From Anaerotignum sp. MB30-C6 (lineage in GTDB: Bacteria > Bacillota > Clostridia > Lachnospirales > Anaerotignaceae), in NCBI RefSeq assembly GCF_030908465.1, contig NZ_CP133078.1, positions 248,001 through 312,000 of the forward strand: a stretch of DNA of 64,000 nucleotides, read 5' to 3'. The translations under genes and the position numbers were made by a program. The notes below the pieces were generated by a model. The model did not search any database. It worked only from the letters and a program-made list of their open reading frames with translations, and was not told where the DNA came from. Below are positions 53,892-63,970 of this stretch, piece after piece. Within the stretch, counting starts at the first letter, position 1. Each line of letters opens with the position of its first letter.

Positions 53892-53920
53892 TTGACAGAA
53901 ATCTGGGAAAGTGATAGCAT
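53892..53920 (+). promoter_or_regulatory. Promoter of glyS T-box leader
   Basis: TTGACA and TAGCAT are spaced by 17 bases. Confidence 0.75.
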
Positions 53921-53927
53921 AAGGGCT

Positions 53928-54148
53928 AAATCGAATAACTGCGATGAAAAAGAGGAGTATCCGTAGAATGTTTTCAGAGAGTCTTCGCTAGGTGGAAAGA
54001 AGACAGCAGAGTACGGAGAAGGGCACTTTGGAGCAGGACTTCACAAGAGTGGATTTATGCAACCAGCATAAATCAATAAGGGTGGAACCGCGGAAGATAT
54101 GACTTTCGTCCCTTGCTTTTATAGCGAGGGAGGGAAGTTTTTTTATTT
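53928..54148 (+). promoter_or_regulatory. T-box riboswitch, glycine specificity
   Basis: A short leader holds AGAGAG-like stem I sequence, GGC as specifier at 54022-54024 and the T-box core GGGTGGAACCGCGG (54080-54093). The UGGA bulge pairs with a UCCA tRNA end, so discriminator U, as in tRNA-Gly. It precedes glyS directly. The compact form without the stem II/IIA-B region is usual for glycine T-boxes. Confidence 0.93.
54103..54147 (+). terminator. T-box terminator of glyS
   Basis: CTTTCGTCCCTTGC pairs with GCGAGGGAGGGAAG and is followed by seven T residues. Confidence 0.9.
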
Positions 54149-54196
54149 CTTTTCCTCAGTAAAAAAATGATTGACTTTTTTGAAGGAGGAATTATC

Positions 54197-55585
54197 ATGG
54201 CAGAAAAAACAATGGAAAAAGTAGTAGCGTTAGCGAAAAACAGAGGTTTTGTTTACCCCGGTTCCGAAATTTACGGCGGTTTGGCAAACACTTGGGATTA
54301 TGGCCCAATTGGTGTTGAGCTAAAAAACAACATTAAGAAGGCTTGGTGGAAGAAGTTTATTCAGGAAAGCCCTTATAACGTTGGTGTAGATTGCGCAATC
54401 TTAATGAACCCTCAAACATGGGTTGCTTCCGGTCACGTTGGTGGCTTTAGTGATCCGTTGATGGATTGTAAAGAATGTAAAGAACGTTTCCGAGCAGATA
54501 AATTAATTGAAGATCATATTGCACAGCATGATATGCCTGAAATGGTGGTTGATGGTTGGAGCAATGAAGATATGAAGAAATTTGTTGACGAGCATACTGT
54601 GGTTTGCCCTTCTTGTGGTGCCCATAACTTCACAGATATCCGTCAGTTTAACTTAATGTTCAAAACATTTCAGGGTGTTACTGAAGATGCAAAAAACGTT
54701 GTATATCTTCGTCCTGAAACAGCACAGGGTATTTTTGTAAACTTTAAGAATGTTCAGCGTACCAGCAGAAAGAAACTTCCTTTCGGTATTGGTCAGGTAG
54801 GCAAGTCTTTCCGTAACGAAATTACACCCGGTAATTTTACCTTCCGTACAAGGGAATTCGAGCAAATGGAATTAGAATTCTTCTGTGAACCAGGCTCTGA
54901 TTTACAGTGGTTTGAATACTGGAGAAACTTCTGTAAGGATTGGTTATTAAAACTGAATATGAAGGAAGAAAGCATCCGTTTGCGTGACCATGAACAGGAA
55001 GAACTTAGCCATTACAGCAACGCAACAACAGATATCGAGTTTAAGTTCCCCTTTGGTTGGGGCGAGCTTTGGGGTATTGCTGATAGAACAAATTACGATT
55101 TGAGATGCCATCAGGAAGTTAGCGGTCAGGATATGACATATTTTGATCAGGAAAAGAACGAAAAATATATTCCTTATTGCATCGAGCCTTCCTTGGGTGC
55201 CGATCGTGTTACATTGGCGTTCTTATGCGAAGCTTATGATGAGGAAGAAGTTGGCGAGGGTGATGTAAGAACAGTATTGCGTTTCCATCCTGCCGTTGCA
55301 CCTGTAAAGGCGGCGGTATTGCCTCTTTCCAAGAAGTTGAGCGAGAAAGCAACGGAAGTATATGCAATGCTATCTAAAGAATTCAATTGCGAATATGATG
55401 AATCTGGTTCTATCGGTAAGCGTTACCGCAGACAGGATGAAATTGGTACACCTTTCTGTATCACATTCGACTTTGAATCTGAAGAAGGTCAGAGTGTTAC
55501 CGTTCGTGACAGAGATACGATGGAACAGGTAAGAATGCCTATCTCTGAATTAACAGCATATTTGAAAGAAAAAATGGAGTTTTAA
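54197..55585 (+). CDS. glyS: Glycyl-tRNA synthetase, homodimeric type
   Basis: This charges tRNA-Gly. The 462-residue class II enzyme has motif 2 and motif 3 regions ([29 protein letters not shown]) and an anticodon-binding C-terminal domain. It is the alpha2 type, not the alpha2beta2 GlyQ-GlyS type of Bacillus. AAGGAGG precedes ATG 54197. It is under glycine T-box control. Confidence 0.96.
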   Translation: MAEKTMEKVVALAKNRGFVYPGSEIYGGLANTWDYGPIGVELKNNIKKAWWKKFIQESPYNVGVDCAILMNPQTWVASGHVGGFSDPLMDCKECKERFRADKLIEDHIAQHDMPEMVVDGWSNEDMKKFVDEHTVVCPSCGAHNFTDIRQFNLMFKTFQGVTEDAKNVVYLRPETAQGIFVNFKNVQRTSRKKLPFGIGQVGKSFRNEITPGNFTFRTREFEQMELEFFCEPGSDLQWFEYWRNFCKDWLLKLNMKEESIRLRDHEQEELSHYSNATTDIEFKFPFGWGELWGIADRTNYDLRCHQEVSGQDMTYFDQEKNEKYIPYCIEPSLGADRVTLAFLCEAYDEEEVGEGDVRTVLRFHPAVAPVKAAVLPLSKKLSEKATEVYAMLSKEFNCEYDESGSIGKRYRRQDEIGTPFCITFDFESEEGQSVTVRDRDTMEQVRMPISELTAYLKEKMEF

Positions 55586-55600
55586 TTTTAAAGAATATGT

Positions 55601-55632
55601 GCACCCCGACCTTAGTTGGGGTGCTGTTTTTA
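55601..55632 (+). terminator. Terminator after glyS
   Basis: GCACCCC pairs with GGGGTGC and is followed by T residues. Confidence 0.88.
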
Positions 55633-55775
55633 TGTTTGCTGAGGGTGTAAAAGAGAGGGAAAAGGGATTGTAAGTCTTAAATTTGTCTTTAGATTTATGA
55701 TAAGTCTTGAGAATAAGGACTGAGTGGCATATCATGAAACAACAAGCTAAAAAGGACTTGAGGGGAGCGTTTAAA

Positions 55776-56534
55776 ATGGTTACTTGTAAGAATCTCTATG
55801 ATAATGAAAACATGAAACAAATCAGTGAAATGGGACAGTATAAAGTATTTGAGCATCACAGGGATATGAGTGTTATCCCAGAAACGGCCATGTCTGCTTA
55901 TTTTGCTTCAAAAATGAATGTAAGACGCAGACAGGTACTAGTTGAGCTGGCTGGAGGAAGCTGTATTGTACAGGGAGGTTTGATGCAATGGACAGCAGGG
56001 CAGGTGCAGCTAACCAGCGGTATTAAAGGCGTAGGTGATTTTCTTGGAAAAGCAATCGGTTCTAAAGTAACCAAGGAATCTGCTGTCAAGCCTGAGTATA
56101 AGGGGCAAGGATTGGTTATGTTAGAGCCTACATTTAGTCATGTCCTTTTGGAAGATGTCTCGAAATGGGACGGGATGGTATTGGATGACGGACTGTTTAT
56201 GGCTTGTGATGGAACGGTAGAACAAAAGGTAGTTGCCAGAGGCAGTTTATCATCAGCAGCTTTGGGGAATGAAGGGCTATTTAACCTCTGTCTCAAGGGC
56301 AAGGGCATTGCCGTTTTGGAGAGCCCAGTCCCTAGAGAGGAGCTTTTAGAATTTGTATTAGAGGATGATGAAATTAAAATAGATGGAAACATGGCCATTG
56401 CTTGGTCTAATTCTTTAAAGTTTACTGTAGAGCGATCTTCGAAAACCCTTTTGGGTTCTGCAGTTTCTGGGGAAGGTCTGGTCAATGTTTATCGTGGTAC
56501 AGGGCGAATTTTGTTGGCACCGACAACCCGATGA
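55776..56534 (+). CDS. AIM24-family protein
   Basis: The 252-residue beta-rich protein belongs to AIM24/TIM-like family PF01987. Repeated Gly-rich turns such as GQGLVMLEPT, GEGLFNLCLKG and GTGRILLAP fill the sequence. Function in bacteria is unknown. I chose ATG 55776, which follows GAGGGGAG; the frame is open to 55707. It is transcribed alone after the glyS terminator. Confidence 0.82.
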   Translation: MVTCKNLYDNENMKQISEMGQYKVFEHHRDMSVIPETAMSAYFASKMNVRRRQVLVELAGGSCIVQGGLMQWTAGQVQLTSGIKGVGDFLGKAIGSKVTKESAVKPEYKGQGLVMLEPTFSHVLLEDVSKWDGMVLDDGLFMACDGTVEQKVVARGSLSSAALGNEGLFNLCLKGKGIAVLESPVPREELLEFVLEDDEIKIDGNMAIAWSNSLKFTVERSSKTLLGSAVSGEGLVNVYRGTGRILLAPTTR

Positions 56535-56695
56535 GAGATCAAAAATGGGACTTTCTGGTATTAATCTAATTTGCTTTAGAAGTTATTGCAATTTTCCTTA
56601 AAACAATGTATACTTATGCCTTATAGCGATAAGCTTAAAAAAGAAAAAACCTTGAAGCAGAAATTTATGTGGGACATTCAACGTCCCATGATGCA

Positions 56696-56734
56696 ATATG
56701 CTGACTGTAATTTGCAGTCGGCATATTTTTTTTG
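56696..56734 (+). terminator. Terminator after the AIM24 gene
   Basis: ATATGCTGACTG pairs with CAGTCGGCATAT and is followed by seven T residues. Confidence 0.9.
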
Positions 56735-56848
56735 GCAAGATGGGGTAAAAATGAGGATTTAATAGGGGATTTTATTGCATAATGACAACTGAGTGTTTTT
56801 TATTTAGAACAATAAAGTAGAATGGACTATTTCCCTCTAGGAATTTCG

Positions 56849-56877
56849 TTGAGATTTGGAAATGGAAATGATATAAT
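56849..56877 (+). promoter_or_regulatory. Promoter of ppdK
   Basis: TTGAGA and TATAAT are spaced by 17 bases, 80 bases before the start. Confidence 0.7.
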
Positions 56878-56957
56878 TTAATTGAATTGGTCTTCCAGAT
56901 TATTTTTAAGAAGAAATTTTAGTCTTACATCCAAATGGAAAACAGGAGGTAGTGTGT

Positions 56958-59600
56958 ATGAGCAAGAAGTATGTTTATATGTTCAGCGAGGGCAACGCAT
57001 CCATGAAAAACCTTTTAGGTGGTAAGGGTGCCAACCTTGCAGAAATGACAATGTTGGGTCTGCCTATTCCTCAGGGCTTTACCATTTCCACAGAAGCCTG
57101 CACAGAATACAACGAAGGCGGCAAAAAGCTGACTAAAGAAATGATTGCAGAGATTGAAGTGGCTCTTGGCAAGCTTGAAGAAATCGCTGGCAAAAAGTTG
57201 GGTGATCCCGAGAACCCCCTTCTGGTTTCCGTACGTTCTGGCGCGAGAGCGTCTATGCCTGGTATGATGGATACTGTATTAAACCTTGGTTTAAATGACG
57301 TATCTGTGGAAGGGTTGGCAAAGAAAACAGGCAACCCTAGATTTGCCTATGACTCTTACAGAAGATTCATCATGATGTTTGCAGACGTTGTTATTGGCGT
57401 TTCCAAATCCAAATTTGAAAGAAAGCTTGATGAATATAAAGAAGAAGTTGGCGTACGCATCGACACCGAATTAACAGCGGAAGACCTGAAAAAGGTTACA
57501 GAAATGTTCAAGCAGATTTACTTTGATGATCAGGGAAAAGAATTCCCTCAGGATCCTAAGGATCAATTGTTTGAAGCGGCTATGGCAGTTTTCCGTAGCT
57601 GGGATAACCCTCGTGCATTCGTATACAGAAGAATGAACGATATTCCTTATAGCTGGGGTACTGCGGTTAATGTACAGATGATGGTATTCGGTAATATGGG
57701 TGATACTTCTGGCACAGGCGTTGCCTTTACAAGAAATGCTGCAACTGGTGAAAAAGCCATGTTGGGTGAGTACTTAGTAAATGCACAGGGTGAAGACGTT
57801 GTTGCAGGTGTTCGTACACCAAACCCTATTGCGAAGCTGGCAGAGGATATGCCCGCTGTTTACGATCAATTTATGGAAATTGCAAATAAATTAGAAAATC
57901 ACTATAAAGATATGCAGGATATGGAATTTACCGTGGAAGAAGGTAAGTTATATTTCTTGCAAACAAGAAATGGCAAGAGAACTGCAAATGCTGCACTGCG
58001 TATTGCCGTTGAAATGGTAGAAGAGGGTCTGATTACAAAGGAAGAAGCTTTGATGAAGGTTGACCCTAAGCAGTTGGATCAAATTTTACACCCTGCCTTT
58101 GACCCGAAAGCATTAAAGGCGGCCACACCTTTGGGTAAAGGACTGCCCGCATCCCCTGGTGCGGCAGCTGGTAAGGTTTGCTTTACTGCGGAAGATGCAA
58201 AATTACAGGCAGAAGGCGGTAACAGAGTCATTTTGGTTCGTCTGGAAACTTCCCCTGAAGATATCGAAGGTATGGCTGCGGCGCAGGGTATCTTGACTGT
58301 ACGCGGTGGTATGACCTCTCATGCAGCTGTTGTTGCCCGTGGCATGGGTACTTGCTGTGTATCTGGCTGTGAAGAAATCAAGATGAATGAAACAGCAAAA
58401 ACGTTCAGTTTGGGTGGAAAGACCTTTAAAGAAGGGGAATATATTTCCTTGGACGGTTCTACCGGTAATATTTACGGCGAGGATATCCCTACGGTTGACC
58501 CTGAAATTAGCGGTAATTTCTCCAAATTCATGGTTTGGGCCGACGAAAAAAGATCTCTTAAGGTTAGAACAAATGCTGACACACCTCATGATGCCCAGAC
58601 AGCAATTGACTTTGGTGCAGAAGGCATCGGCTTAACAAGAACGGAGCATATGTTCTTTGAAGGCGATAGAATTATGAAGTTTAGAAAAATGATTCTTTCT
58701 GACACAGTTGAGGAAAGAGTGGCAGCGTTAAAGGGCATTGAACCTTTTCAGAAAGAAGACTTCAAGGGTATTTATCAGGCTATGCAGGAAAGACCTGTAA
58801 CAATTCGTTTGCTGGATCCTCCTCTTCATGAGTTTATGCCAAACACAGAAGAAGAGTTTGAAATTTTGGCAAAGGAAACAGGTAAAACTGTGGAAGAGTT
58901 GAAAGTAAAAGCAAGGGGCTTACATGAATTAAACCCTATGATGGGCCATAGAGGCTGTCGTTTGGCGGTAAGCTATCCTGAAATTGCCCAAATGCAGACA
59001 AGAGCGATCATTGAGGCGGCAATTGAAGTTTCTACTGAAATGAATATCAATATTAAACCGGAAATTATGATTCCTTTGATTGGCGAAATTAAAGAATTAA
59101 AATATGTGAAGAACACTGTGGTTGAAACGGCAGAAATGGTTATGGCGGATAAGGGTAAGAAGCTTGAATACCTTGTTGGTACCATGATTGAAATTCCTAG
59201 AGCTTGTTTGACAGCAGATGAAATTGCTACGGAGGCAGAGTTCTTCTCTTTCGGTACAAACGATTTGACGCAGATGACCTATGGTTTATCTCGTGATGAT
59301 GCTGGTAGAATTTTATCAGATTACATTGATAGAAATATTTATGAATGTGACCCTACTGCAAGATTAGATAGAACCGGCGTTGGTATGTTGATGAAGTGGG
59401 CAGTTGAAAAAGCATTGCCTGTTCGCCCTGATATCCACTTGGGTATTTGTGGGGAGCACGGTGGCGATCCTTCTTCCATTGAATTCTGCCACTTAATTGG
59501 GTTGGACTACGTTTCTTGTTCTCCTTTCCGTGTTCCAATTGCAAGATTGGCTGCGGCCCAGGCTCAGATTAACTACCCAAGAGAAACAAGAAAACACTAA
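56958..59600 (+). CDS. ppdK: Pyruvate, phosphate dikinase
   Basis: PPDK interconverts pyruvate, ATP and phosphate with PEP, AMP and PPi, and works in central carbon flow of anaerobes. The 880-residue protein has the N-terminal ATP-grasp domain (GGKGANLAEM), the phospho-His domain (GGMTSHAAVVARGMG) and the C-terminal PEP-binding barrel (SFGTNDLTQMTYG, GICGEHGGDP). ATG 56958 follows AGGAGG; a GTG six bases upstream is less well placed. The gene is transcribed alone. Confidence 0.97.
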   Translation: MSKKYVYMFSEGNASMKNLLGGKGANLAEMTMLGLPIPQGFTISTEACTEYNEGGKKLTKEMIAEIEVALGKLEEIAGKKLGDPENPLLVSVRSGARASMPGMMDTVLNLGLNDVSVEGLAKKTGNPRFAYDSYRRFIMMFADVVIGVSKSKFERKLDEYKEEVGVRIDTELTAEDLKKVTEMFKQIYFDDQGKEFPQDPKDQLFEAAMAVFRSWDNPRAFVYRRMNDIPYSWGTAVNVQMMVFGNMGDTSGTGVAFTRNAATGEKAMLGEYLVNAQGEDVVAGVRTPNPIAKLAEDMPAVYDQFMEIANKLENHYKDMQDMEFTVEEGKLYFLQTRNGKRTANAALRIAVEMVEEGLITKEEALMKVDPKQLDQILHPAFDPKALKAATPLGKGLPASPGAAAGKVCFTAEDAKLQAEGGNRVILVRLETSPEDIEGMAAAQGILTVRGGMTSHAAVVARGMGTCCVSGCEEIKMNETAKTFSLGGKTFKEGEYISLDGSTGNIYGEDIPTVDPEISGNFSKFMVWADEKRSLKVRTNADTPHDAQTAIDFGAEGIGLTRTEHMFFEGDRIMKFRKMILSDTVEERVAALKGIEPFQKEDFKGIYQAMQERPVTIRLLDPPLHEFMPNTEEEFEILAKETGKTVEELKVKARGLHELNPMMGHRGCRLAVSYPEIAQMQTRAIIEAAIEVSTEMNINIKPEIMIPLIGEIKELKYVKNTVVETAEMVMADKGKKLEYLVGTMIEIPRACLTADEIATEAEFFSFGTNDLTQMTYGLSRDDAGRILSDYIDRNIYECDPTARLDRTGVGMLMKWAVEKALPVRPDIHLGICGEHGGDPSSIEFCHLIGLDYVSCSPFRVPIARLAAAQAQINYPRETRKH

Positions 59601-59608
59601 TTTTACTC

Positions 59609-59648
59609 AAAAAGCTGAAGTGCAGAAATGTGCTTCGGCTTTTTTTGT
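59609..59648 (+). terminator. Terminator after ppdK
   Basis: AAAGCTGAAG pairs with CTTCGGCTTT; T residues follow. Confidence 0.88.
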
Positions 59649-60132
59649 TCTGGTTACAAAATGATTGGTAAGGTGTGTGAATTGGCTTTTCTTGGTTACA
59701 AAATTTTTAAAGGGGGATACTTTTGCCTCTGTTGAAACTATTTGTAATGGGGCAAAAACCATACGTTTTTAGGCAGGTTTTTTGTAATAATTTAATAGTT
59801 AATACTAAATTATACAAAAATAACTATATAAAATAGTTTTTATGTCATTTAACATAAAAAATAAGGGATTAATGTTGCTTTTTACCAGAGATTTCTCTAT
59901 AATTATACACAGCGGAAATAAAATGGTTTATTGTTTGAAGTACGAATCCTATACCAAAGAAGCTAAATTAACGCTGACCAAAAGGTATGAATTTGTACTT
60001 TTATGTTGTTTTATAGCAAAAGTTGGTTACACGCATAATTATTCTAATGTAATTCAAGAAATGTGAAAAAATGTAAGTAATATGTTTACATAATTTAGTA
60101 GTTATTACTAGGAAGAAGAGAGGTGCATATTT
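59649..60132 (+). other. Long AT-rich leader region of the flagellar operon
   Basis: No gene with a ribosome site is seen in these 484 bases. Two near copies of an AT-rich motif occur: TAATTTAATAGTTAATACTAAA near 59789 and TAATTTAGTAGTTATTACTAGG near 60089. I looked for, and did not find, a c-di-GMP riboswitch or a canonical sigma-D promoter (TAAA-N15-GCCGATAA). Confidence 0.5.
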
Positions 60133-60501
60133 TTGTTTAACAATTCGGTATTGATGTCTCAAAGAATGGCAGATTATTTGTGGCAAAAGCAACAGGTGAC
60201 ACTAAATAATATAGCCAATTCATCTACTCCTGGTTACAAGGCGCAGTATGTAACGTTTCAGGAAGAATTAAAAAGTAAAATAGATTTTTACGGTCAGATG
60301 GGAGCTAGTAAAATAGGGGATGGAATAGGGGACACTTCTGTAAGAGTACATACAAAAAAAGACGAATCCAGTCGTTTGGACGGGAATAACGTCAACATGG
60401 ATGTAGAGCAGGTGGAGCTGGCAAGTGCCCAGATTCAATATCAAATGACAATCGATAATATAAATTTCGAATTCAATAGACTTCGTAGTGTAATTAAATA
60501 G
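60133..60501 (+). CDS. flgB: Flagellar basal-body rod protein FlgB
   Basis: FlgB builds the proximal rod. The 122-residue protein has the rod signature VTLNNIANSSTPGYKAQYV near residue 25-43 and a C-terminal coiled coil (IQYQMTIDNINFEFNRLRS). The start is TTG 60133 after AGAGAGGTG. It heads the flagellar operon and is 28 bases before flgC. Confidence 0.94.
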   Translation: MFNNSVLMSQRMADYLWQKQQVTLNNIANSSTPGYKAQYVTFQEELKSKIDFYGQMGASKIGDGIGDTSVRVHTKKDESSRLDGNNVNMDVEQVELASAQIQYQMTIDNINFEFNRLRSVIK

Positions 60502-60529
60502 TTAAAATTCAACGTTAGGAGGGGGATTT

Positions 60530-60973
60530 GTGGCTTTTTTAAACGGCATGAATATCAGTGCATCAGGCTTAACGGCACAACGGGCTAGGTTGGATGTAAT
60601 TGCAGAAAATATATCTAATGTGAATACCACAAGAACAGAGGGTGGCGAAGCATACAGAAGACGTATGGTAGTTTTTGAACCCAGGAACGAAGGAAGTTTC
60701 CAGGAGATTTTCAGTAGAACAGCTAGGGGGAAATATACAGGTCAGCAGGGGGTTGTTGTTAACGAAATTATTGAAGATGAAAGCCCTTTTAAGTCGGTAT
60801 ATGATCCGACCCATCCCGATGCCGATGAAAGAGGATATGTTATGATGCCAAATGTGGATCTTTTGAAAGAGACCATTGATGGTATGGAAGCATCCAGAGC
60901 ATATGATGCCAACGTTACAGCGTTTAACGCATTGAAAGCAATGGCAATAAAAGGACTTGAGGTTGGTAAATAA
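60530..60973 (+). CDS. flgC: Flagellar basal-body rod protein FlgC
   Basis: This is the second rod protein. The 147-residue protein reads MAFLNGMNISASGLTAQRARLDVIAENISNVNTTRTEGG, the N-terminal signature, and ends MEASRAYDANVTAFNALKAM. The start is GTG after GGAGGGGG. Confidence 0.95.
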   Translation: MAFLNGMNISASGLTAQRARLDVIAENISNVNTTRTEGGEAYRRRMVVFEPRNEGSFQEIFSRTARGKYTGQQGVVVNEIIEDESPFKSVYDPTHPDADERGYVMMPNVDLLKETIDGMEASRAYDANVTAFNALKAMAIKGLEVGK

Positions 60974-60989
60974 ACATTGGAGGTAAGTC

Positions 60990-61292
60990 ATGGAAATTTC
61001 ATCACTGAATCGATTGGATCCGATCCAATTGTTAGAACAAGCAAATGTAAGTAATAAAGGGCAGGACAAACAGTATGATTTTAGAAATATTTTCTCTGAA
61101 GCGGTGTCTAATGTGGTAGAAACTGATAAGGCTTTGGCCAAAGAGCAATATTTGTTTGCCACCGGCCAAAGTGAAGATACCCATTCTTTGGGATTTGCAG
61201 CTTCAAAGGCACAGATTTCAGTGGATTTATTAGTTACTTTAAGAAATAAAGCGTTAGAATCATATAATGAGTTAATGAGAATAAATCTGTAA
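60990..61292 (+). CDS. fliE: Flagellar hook-basal body complex protein FliE
   Basis: FliE connects the MS ring to the rod. The 100-residue protein is helical, with NIFSEAVSNVVETDKALAKEQYL and LVTLRNKALESYNELMR, the conserved end. ATG follows GGAGG; it is 16 bases after flgC. Confidence 0.93.
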   Translation: MEISSLNRLDPIQLLEQANVSNKGQDKQYDFRNIFSEAVSNVVETDKALAKEQYLFATGQSEDTHSLGFAASKAQISVDLLVTLRNKALESYNELMRINL

Positions 61293-61361
61293 ATTTACAA
61301 CACAGGTGCGCAATACAGAACAGCCTGAGAATAAAATTATAGAGTTAAGAGGGGTACCATT

Positions 61362-62957
61362 TTGAATACGAAATTAAAGGAATTGGTGGAAAAAGGTAAG
61401 TATCAATATCAAAAAATCACCCCAAAGGCACGAAAGCTAATACTGGGTGGTACTTGTTTGGTTATACTTTTTTCAATAGGGATTGCTATTTTTTTGAATA
61501 ATAAACCGTTTGAAACACTTTTTAGTGGGTTAAATCAGCAAGAAGCCAGCGAGATTATAGAAAAGCTACAGGGCATGGGTGTAGACTATAAATATGGGAA
61601 TGATGGTGTAATATCAGTTCCAAAAGAACAGGAAGAAAAACTGAAAGCACAGCTTGTATATGAGGGCTACCCAAAAAGTGGTTTTACATATGATGTTTTC
61701 AAGGAAAACATAGGGATGACCACCACGGATTTTGAAAAGAATAGCTATAAGTTGTTTGAGCTTCAAAATCGAATGGGTGCCACCATTCGGCTTTTTCAGG
61801 GGGTAAAAGATGCAAAGGTTACGATAGCCTTGGCAGAGGATCAGAAATATGTTTTAAATGAAAAAAGCGTGCAAAAAGCACAAGCATCGATTGTAGTCAT
61901 TATGGAGGATGGGGGGTCTCCCACTGCGGAGCAGGTGAAAGGGATTCAAAGATTGGTCTCAAAAAGTATTCCTTCCATGGAAATGACAGATGTTGTAGTT
62001 TTAGATGGAAACGGAAATGATGTTTCTTCTAATGGCGATAGTATCGCTGAAGGTGCAAACAGGCTGAAGCTTGAGTTTGAAAAGCATATGGATGATGCCA
62101 TTCGTACAAAGATACTCACGGTGCTAAGCCCTATTTATGGTGCGGATAACGTGAAGGTTTCCGTAAGAACAACGGTTGATGTTGATAAAAAGATTAGAGA
62201 AATTATAAATCATGAAACGCCAATCGAAGGTTCTGAAAAGGGCATCCCTGGCACAGAGTCAAGTGGCCTTGAGGTAGTAAGGGATGGAAATACAGCTGGG
62301 GGTGTTCCCGGAACACAGTCAAATGCTGAGGTACCTACCTACACCCAAGTGGAACGAGACGACACAGAATCATATTATAAAGAAGAGAATACCATTGATT
62401 ATTTGGTAAATCAGCTTACTGAACAGGCACAAATTGACTCGGGTAGTATCAAAGATATCTCCGTGTCCGTTGCCATTAACAACGAAACCATCGGAAATAT
62501 TACAGAACGGGATTTAAGAGGCTTGATCGGGAATGCTGCTGGTATTGAGCAGGAAAGTCAGGCAGACAAAATTGCCATTGTTGCGGCACCATTTTTTGAA
62601 AGTAGTCCATTGCCAGCAAATCTTGATGATATTGGCAGGAATAATTGGATTATTATTGGTGCAATTGCCACGGGAGTACTGCTTATTATTTTAGTTATCG
62701 TTATTTTAATTATATCAAAGAGGAGAAAGAGAAAGAAACAGATGGCTGCTGTTGACGTAAAAAGAGAACCATCTATTTCTCCTGATGCATATTTAAAACA
62801 ACTGAAGCAAAAGCAACAAGAAGACGCTGAAAATAAGATACTAAATCTTTCAAATGAAAAAGGCTTGGAACTGAAAAATAAGGTTCGAGATCTAGCGGGA
62901 GAAAATCCTGAAATTTCAGCACAGCTCATTAGAACTTGGTTAAGAGGGGGAGAATAA
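61362..62957 (+). CDS. fliF: Flagellar MS-ring protein FliF
   Basis: FliF forms the membrane ring of the motor. The 531-residue protein has an N-terminal membrane segment (about 27-46), the YscJ/FliF domain (FSGLNQQEASEIIEKLQGMG), FEKNSYKLFELQNRMGATIRLFQ, and a second membrane segment near residue 430. The C-terminal tail binds FliG. The TTG start follows GAGGGG. Confidence 0.95.
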   Translation: MNTKLKELVEKGKYQYQKITPKARKLILGGTCLVILFSIGIAIFLNNKPFETLFSGLNQQEASEIIEKLQGMGVDYKYGNDGVISVPKEQEEKLKAQLVYEGYPKSGFTYDVFKENIGMTTTDFEKNSYKLFELQNRMGATIRLFQGVKDAKVTIALAEDQKYVLNEKSVQKAQASIVVIMEDGGSPTAEQVKGIQRLVSKSIPSMEMTDVVVLDGNGNDVSSNGDSIAEGANRLKLEFEKHMDDAIRTKILTVLSPIYGADNVKVSVRTTVDVDKKIREIINHETPIEGSEKGIPGTESSGLEVVRDGNTAGGVPGTQSNAEVPTYTQVERDDTESYYKEENTIDYLVNQLTEQAQIDSGSIKDISVSVAINNETIGNITERDLRGLIGNAAGIEQESQADKIAIVAAPFFESSPLPANLDDIGRNNWIIIGAIATGVLLIILVIVILIISKRRKRKKQMAAVDVKREPSISPDAYLKQLKQKQQEDAENKILNLSNEKGLELKNKVRDLAGENPEISAQLIRTWLRGGE

Positions 62958-62959
62958 AA

Positions 62960-63970
62960 TTGGCGAAAGAAAATACTATAACACCGGAACAGAAGGCTGC
63001 TGCGGTTGTTATCTCCCTTGGTGCAGAAAAGGCGGCGCAAGTCTATAAATATCTGACGGAAGATGAAGTTCAAAGATTAACCGTAGAGGTGGCAAAATTA
63101 GGGTTTTTACCGGCAGAGGTTACGGAAGACATTTTGGACGAGTTTTATAAAAACTGTATGCTCCAAAAAGTTGTTACGGAAGGCGGTATGGAGTACGCTA
63201 AATCTGTTTTGGAAAAAGCCTTTGGGGAAGACGTGGCAAGCACCTTATTAGGCAAGGTAGAGAAAACACTTAAGTCCAGAGTATTCTCTTTCTTAAGTAA
63301 GTATGACGATTTGTCAATTTTCTCTATTTTGAGCAATGAAAGACCCCAAACCATTGCTTTAGTTCTCTCTTATATGGATTCAGGTAGGGCGGCAAATATT
63401 ATTGCCGGTCTGCCTGAAAATAGAAAGATTAGCGTTGTTGAGGCCATTGCCAGAATGGATAGTGCGGCACCAGAAGCGATGAAAATTGTTGAGAGAGAAG
63501 TGGAAAAGAAACTTTCCTCTGTAATGACTACAGATTACACCAAAATTGGTGGTATTGATTATATCGCCGAAGTAATGAACTATGTTGACAGAGGCGACGA
63601 AAAATATATCTTCGATGAACTGAGTAAGAAGGATGTTGAACTTGTTGAAGAAATTCGTAAGAAGATGTTTGTATTCGAAGACATTGTTGGAATGGACAAT
63701 CTTTCTATTCAGAGGGTTATCCGTGAGGTTGACCAGAAAGACCTGGTATATGCGCTTAAGGGTGCACAGAGCGAAGTTGCAAGTGTTATTTTTGGAAATA
63801 TGTCTGTTCGTATGACAGAAACCATTAAATCTGAGCTGGAAATCACAACCAATGTTCGTGTGAAAGATGTTGAGGATGCACAGCAGAGAATTGTTAGCGT
63901 AATCAGAAAGCTTGAGGATTCGGGTCAGATCATAGTTTCTAAGGGTGGAAAGGATGATATTATTGCATAG
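62960..63970 (+). CDS. fliG: Flagellar motor switch protein FliG
   Basis: FliG couples the switch to torque generation. The 336-residue protein has ITPEQKAAAVVISLGAEKAAQVYKYL at the N-terminus, an ERPQTIALVLSYM middle domain, and a C-terminal EDIVGMDNLSIQRVIREVDQKDLVYALKG. TTG 62960 follows AGGGGGAGA and lies three bases after fliF; the frame open to 62936 is not the start. Confidence 0.95.
   Translation: MAKENTITPEQKAAAVVISLGAEKAAQVYKYLTEDEVQRLTVEVAKLGFLPAEVTEDILDEFYKNCMLQKVVTEGGMEYAKSVLEKAFGEDVASTLLGKVEKTLKSRVFSFLSKYDDLSIFSILSNERPQTIALVLSYMDSGRAANIIAGLPENRKISVVEAIARMDSAAPEAMKIVEREVEKKLSSVMTTDYTKIGGIDYIAEVMNYVDRGDEKYIFDELSKKDVELVEEIRKKMFVFEDIVGMDNLSIQRVIREVDQKDLVYALKGAQSEVASVIFGNMSVRMTETIKSELEITTNVRVKDVEDAQQRIVSVIRKLEDSGQIIVSKGGKDDIIA

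Larger units (their letters stand above)
56535..56957 (+). other. Intergenic stretch with terminator and ppdK promoter
   Basis: This 420-base gap contains a small hairpin GGGACATTCAACGTCCC, then a strong terminator (56696-56734), then about 110 bases with no clear feature and the ppdK promoter. No gene is seen. Confidence 0.6.

Noticed and set aside
59842-60066. 74-codon frame upstream of flgB
   Set aside because: No ribosome site and no recognisable sequence; it lies in AT-rich leader DNA.
59649-60132. c-di-GMP riboswitch upstream of flgB, as in Clostridioides difficile
   Set aside because: The conserved GEMM core blocks are absent in this region.
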